The notes beneath the pieces are model-generated. The model worked only from the letters and a program-made list of their open reading frames with translations, ran no database searches and had not been told where the DNA came from. This document shows positions 60,475-64,000 of a DNA stretch of 64,000 nt, one piece after another. Numbering within the stretch: position 1 is the first letter of the stretch; every line of letters begins with the position of its first letter. The DNA comes from Clitopilus passeckerianus (lineage: Eukaryota > Basidiomycota > Agaricomycetes > Agaricales > Entolomataceae), in contig CALYLX010000065.1 in the NCBI GenBank assembly GCA_944990035.1, positions 124,001 to 188,000 on the forward strand. The letters run 5' to 3'. The position numbers were made by a program, and so were the translations under genes.

Positions 60475-61469
60475 ATGGCAGGACAATTCGACCCCCAAAA
60501 CGCTCAGAATCTCCTCGAGGTAAGTTCGCTCTTAGCCATTACCCGAACCCCGCACTCATGGACGCTGGACTTGTTATGATAGATCGAGAAACAGTAAGTA
60601 TCGCGATGTGCATCCACGCGACCGCGTTATATGGCGAAGGGCTGTATCTAACACCCTATAAACAGGTTTGCTGTCAAGGCGGTTGAGCAGGCTCAGGTGA
60701 GATGCGCGAATTTAACCAACCCTGCGTGGATTGACCAGTTTCTCGATAGACATACTGGAACCTCCTAGAGAAGGTCGCGCCAAAGGATTTGAAGCTCACA
60801 AAGTCAGTCTGGCCTCACGCCTATGCTCGGATCTTCCAGAAGTTAATCTGTCGTCGTTACAAAGGCTGGACGATGAGATTTTCGAACACGCAATGAAGGA
60901 GTTCCCTGAACTTTCGGAGAATGATCACGCCAAGCTCACAAAGATCGACGAAGAATGGCTAAAGAGCGACGATGGAAAAAAGCGTTGGAGAGACTTCATC
61001 AACCAGTACGTTCTCTATTTCGCTGATGCTAGTTTCGTCTACTGAGCCAACGGCTATTGTTTTTACCTAGGTACGAGAAGAAGGTTACCGACTTTAACTT
61101 CGGATGCCTGATCCGTACAGACGCGCGTGGTGAATATGGCGAGACCAATACCATCTTCGGTATGGCTAACTCTGGCATTATACTTCTTTGGCTAACCTGG
61201 TGCTTTTAGTGACAAGAATGCAGGTTAGTGACAGGTATTGAAATTTCTCCGAATCCAGCTAACCGCCATAACCTCCGTCCAGTTCTACGCATTTGAAGTC
61301 GGTTCCATCCCTTCATTGTCTCATGACCTTGCATTGACATTACTTCCAGATTGCACGGAACAGACTAGGTTTGAACGACAAGGCACATGAGATGGCGAAG
61401 GAGGAGGCCGCCAAGGAAGCTGCTAAGAAGGCTAAGGAAGCGACAAAGAAGAAGAACGGCCGAAAATAG
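60475..61469 (+). CDS. PBDC1/Ypl225w family protein
   Basis: Homologue of human PBDC1 and yeast Ypl225w, reported to act as a co-translational chaperone for elongation factor eEF1A. The N-terminus MAGQFDPQNAQNLLEIEKQF leads to AVKAVEQAQTYWNLLEKV, then KDLKLTKLDDEIFEHAMKEF, KKRWRDFINQYEKKVTDFNF and GCLIRTDARGEYGETNTIFV, with QFYAFEIARNRLGLND before a Lys/Ala-rich tail ending TKKKNGRK. The gene is cut into nine exons, three of them microexons of 11 nt (60583-60593), 14 nt (61210-61223) and 15 nt (61283-61297). All are needed to keep the conserved frame. Cytosolic. Confidence 0.9.
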
Positions 61470-62057
61470 CTTCAACATCAAGGTACATAGAAACCGTTCT
61501 TACTCCCCTTCAGGGTACTAAAAGTTGCTTAAGGAAGTTTGTATACTGTACGATGAAAACGTGATACCTTTTGTATCGATCACTCTTTGTATCATTCTAT
61601 GGGTTCAATGTTATATCCACTATCCCGATCAGCCGAAAACCAGCGAATAACGGTGTCGGGAGCCTCGCCCCGAAAAGAACAGTACATTTATCGCGGCTCC
61701 GTTTCTGAGAAGGACACACAAGCAAGATTACCGGTTGTAACTTCGAGACGATCTACCGGTGTTATGGTGTTACAACTCTAGATCTAGCTTTTGGCAAATT
61801 CACAGCATATCACTATTTACAAGCTAAGAATCATGCACGTGAACGTTCAATGGATCGTTTGGGGCACTGCCTAGACCGGAGCATGGTGAGAACTGAGGCT
61901 TTTACGAACGTTGTAACCTTGCTTGCCGTGCAGGCATCTCATGATAGATTTTAGATCCCAGTTGTTAGCGGGTAGAAATTGTAATTGTCATGGTAGTCCG
62001 AAATGTTATTACGGGTATACTGTCTGAGGTTTCCTCGTAGTGTATGAATATCGTCCT
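61470..62057. other. Convergent 3' spacer
   Basis: About 590 bases between convergent genes. No gene recognised. Confidence 0.45.
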
Positions 62058-62900
62058 TCAAGCGGCGGGACCTTGTCGCCATCCCAGGCCAGTCTTGTCC
62101 AAATGCGCAATATTGGCCGATAAACCCATCCCCGACCTACGGGAAGCCCGGTAAATGACGATAGCAGCAAATAAGGCTGGAAAAGGAGATGCGTGGGTAA
62201 GACGCAATACTGAATATTATGGAGGGACAGTCCTTACCGAAGAAAAGTGTGAGCGCCGTGATGCTGAACGTGAGTGACCCCACTGTGCACCAAACGGATG
62301 CAAATCCGTCGGAATACACCTCAAAGTTGCAATCTTGAACTAATTGCGTGCCCGTCATGATTGCGAGTCCTTATAACGTGTTATCAGTTGCTGAGGCATT
62401 GGCAGGCGGTTTCAACCTACCGATCCATACGAGGACAATCGCAACAAGCGAAGTCAAATGAACTGAAGCTCTCGTAAGTATGTGCGTTGATAGCGGTCGA
62501 TCTATGTAGGCCAGACTAGATGTTGAATATCAGAAACTGCGTAGTCAGATCCCTGATAACGGGGCTCACAGAACTGCAGTCCACACCCAAGTGAGTAGAC
62601 CAAACCCTGCCGCGATTGGAGCAAAGTAGCCTAAATGCGCAAAGTACGAGTCTACACCAGCATCGCATCATATGACATTTTTGCACTCACGCATATACGG
62701 TGAGAGGCTATCCTTCGTCAAAGCTCCCGTAACGGAACCCACTATTACCTCACCAAATCCGGCCAACATGATGAGACCTGTATAGAGCCCGAGCTCAACA
62801 CCACCATCTTGCGCCAATAAAGATGTCGTCGAGGCGTACCGTAATTCAACGACATGTTATGCCTGGTTCGCTGGGATGGGGCGGCTTCCGGGCGGCTTCT
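62058..62900 (-). CDS. Small multi-TM membrane protein, tandem copy 1
   Basis: Unrecognised membrane protein, roughly four TM segments. Readable exons (minus strand): GLIMLAGFGEVIVGSVTGAL; HLGYFAPIAAGFGLLTWVW; RPLSTHILTRASVHLTSLVA; and DCNFEVYSDGFASVWCTVGS with LTFSITALTLFF. The last exon begins LFAAIVIYRASRRSG and ends in a short cytosolic tail, DKTGLGWRQGPAA. Exon boundaries inside this part are good, but I could not find the first exon, so the right edge given is approximate. It is a tandem paralogue of the gene at 63278-64000; coding and intron DNA are similar in both. The layout is reminiscent of MARVEL-type proteins, but I see no diagnostic motif. Confidence 0.6.
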
Positions 62901-63277
62901 GAAGTATACAAGTTCTGGAGGCGTACATATAATATACAGTACCAATCGGATGAGATCACGCCAGAGGCCGCAGCAATCAACTGGCGCGTCGATATCGCAG
63001 TGCCAAGGCCCGAGTCAGCTGGTATACTTCATTGGCAGAGGCACAGGAATTAGGATGGCATAGGTATAAGGTTAAACAAATTGATTGTGATGTTGAAGTC
63101 CATATTAGAGGTGAGAGTAAGTACCTGCCAAGTCCGCAGATAAGTCGCCTGTATTATCTTTCCTTGTAATTCTAATACCACGGGTGCTTATACCATGCGC
63201 ATGAAGCGCAGTGAAGCCACTGCGGCCGTTTATCGACCATTAATATCATATCATCCGATGTCTCCATGCTCGTTGCC
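62901..63277. other. Spacer between tandem membrane-protein copies
   Basis: About 370 bases that probably contain the missing 5' exon(s) and promoter of copy 1. No frame could be chosen. Confidence 0.3.
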
Positions 63278-64000
63278 TCAAGCTGAGGGCTCGTGTCGCC
63301 AGCCCGCTTTGTCCAAATGGGCAATATTGGCTGATAGACCTGTTCCCGACGTTCGAGAAGCCCGATAAATGACGATAGCAGGAATCAAGGCTTAAGAGGA
63401 AGGACTTAAACAAAAGCTTGAGCAATATAGTTGGCGACCCATACCCAAGAAAACTAGGATGACTGCAGCACCGAAGGTGAGTGCTCCCATCGTGCACCAA
63501 ATGTACGCAAGTCCGTCAGAATATGCCTCAAAATTACATTCTTGAGGAAATTGCGTGCTCGTCATAATTGCGAGTGCTAATCCTTTGATAAATTCTGAGG
63601 TGTCGTGGGAGATGGCTAGGACTTACAGAGCCACACAGGGACCATCACCAAGAGCGAAGCAAGGTGAACAGAGGCTTTCGTAAGTACGTGAGTTGACAGT
63701 GGGCGATTGTTGAAGGCCAGACTACGCATGCAAAGTTAGGAAACGCGCGGTTAAGTCCAGGATAATGAGCTCACAGAACAGCAGCCCATATCCAAGTGAT
63801 CAGGCCGAAGCCTGCCGCGATGGGAGCGAAGTAGCCTAAAAACGCGAATCTGCATGAGCACCAGGGCACGTTGCATTTTCGCACTCACGCATATACGCTG
63901 AGAAGCTATCATCCGTAAAAGCCCCTTCAAGGGCACCGAATATTACCTCGGAGAAGCCAGCTACCAAAATGAGACCTATAGAGTCCAAGCTTAGCACCTC
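63278..64000 (-). CDS. Small multi-TM membrane protein, tandem copy 2 (partial)
   Basis: Second copy of the gene above, cut by the right edge of the window, so the N-terminus is missing. Exons match one for one: LILVAGFSEVIFGALEGAF; FLGYFAPIAAGFGLITWIW; RPLSTHVLTKASVHLASLLV; ECNFEAYSDGLAYIWCTMGA; and LIPAIVIYRASRTSGTGLSA, ending DKAGWRHEPSA. Intron positions are the same as in copy 1. The two copies differ at many residues but keep frame, so both are probably expressed. Function unknown. Confidence 0.62.

Overview
The window is nuclear DNA from a filamentous basidiomycete, most likely an Agaricomycete. Genes are compact and split by many short introns (mostly 45-65 nt, GT..AG with a few GC..AG). 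The families are typical of mushrooms: expanded P450s, F-box/LRR-like proteins, a CFEM GPI-protein, a ricin-B-type lectin and lineage-specific multi-pass membrane proteins. No rRNA, tRNA, transposon, CRISPR or bacterial operon was seen. Coordinates below are whole gene spans from start to stop codon, introns included; I reconstructed splicing by hand from reading frame, splice signals and family conservation.

Layout. 1-6.1 kb: two related cytochrome P450s arranged tail to tail, the plus copy intact and the minus copy interrupted by an in-frame TAA. 7.1-9 kb: COP9 signalosome subunit 1. 9.3-12.8 kb: two tandem ketopantoate-reductase-family paralogues. 13.7-15 kb: a multi-TM protein with a suspicious in-frame TAG. 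16.2-19 kb: acetoacetyl-CoA synthetase. 19.7-20.1 kb: ribosomal protein eL34. 20.4-22.1 kb (minus): membrane protein with a proline-rich PPxY tail. 22.5-23.9 kb: F-box protein. 25-25.7 kb: beta-trefoil (ricin-B-like) lectin. 26.2-30.7 kb: two membrane proteins of unknown function. 31.1-31.7 kb (minus): eL31. 32.4-33 kb: CFEM protein. 33.4-34.8 kb (minus): SDR reductase. 35.6-36.8 kb: PIG-F/Gpi11. 36.8-38 kb (minus): PHO13-type phosphatase. 39-40.4 kb (minus): transaldolase-like protein. 41.4-42.1 kb (minus): bZIP factor. 44.3-48.3 kb (minus): Timeless/Tof1/Swi1. 50.9-52.4 kb (minus): ZZZ3-like SANT protein. 52.8-55.9 kb: two tail-to-tail F-box paralogues. 56.9-58.7 kb (minus): MCT-type MFS transporter. 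60.5-61.5 kb: PBDC1/Ypl225w. 62-64 kb (minus): tandem copies of a small membrane protein, the second cut by the window edge.

How genes relate. Housekeeping genes (CSN1, eL34, eL31, PIG-F, PHO13, Tof1, PBDC1, AACS) are interleaved with duplicated accessory genes (P450s, ketopantoate reductases, F-box genes, small membrane proteins). Local duplication followed by divergence or decay is the main theme. Consensus MluI-box (ACGCGT) sites lie just upstream of both Tof1 and CSN1, hinting at shared S-phase control. I found no clear new defence or biosynthetic system. The most interesting items are the decayed P450 twin, a transaldolase-fold protein that lacks the Schiff-base lysine, three microexons in PBDC1, and two uncharacterised membrane families.
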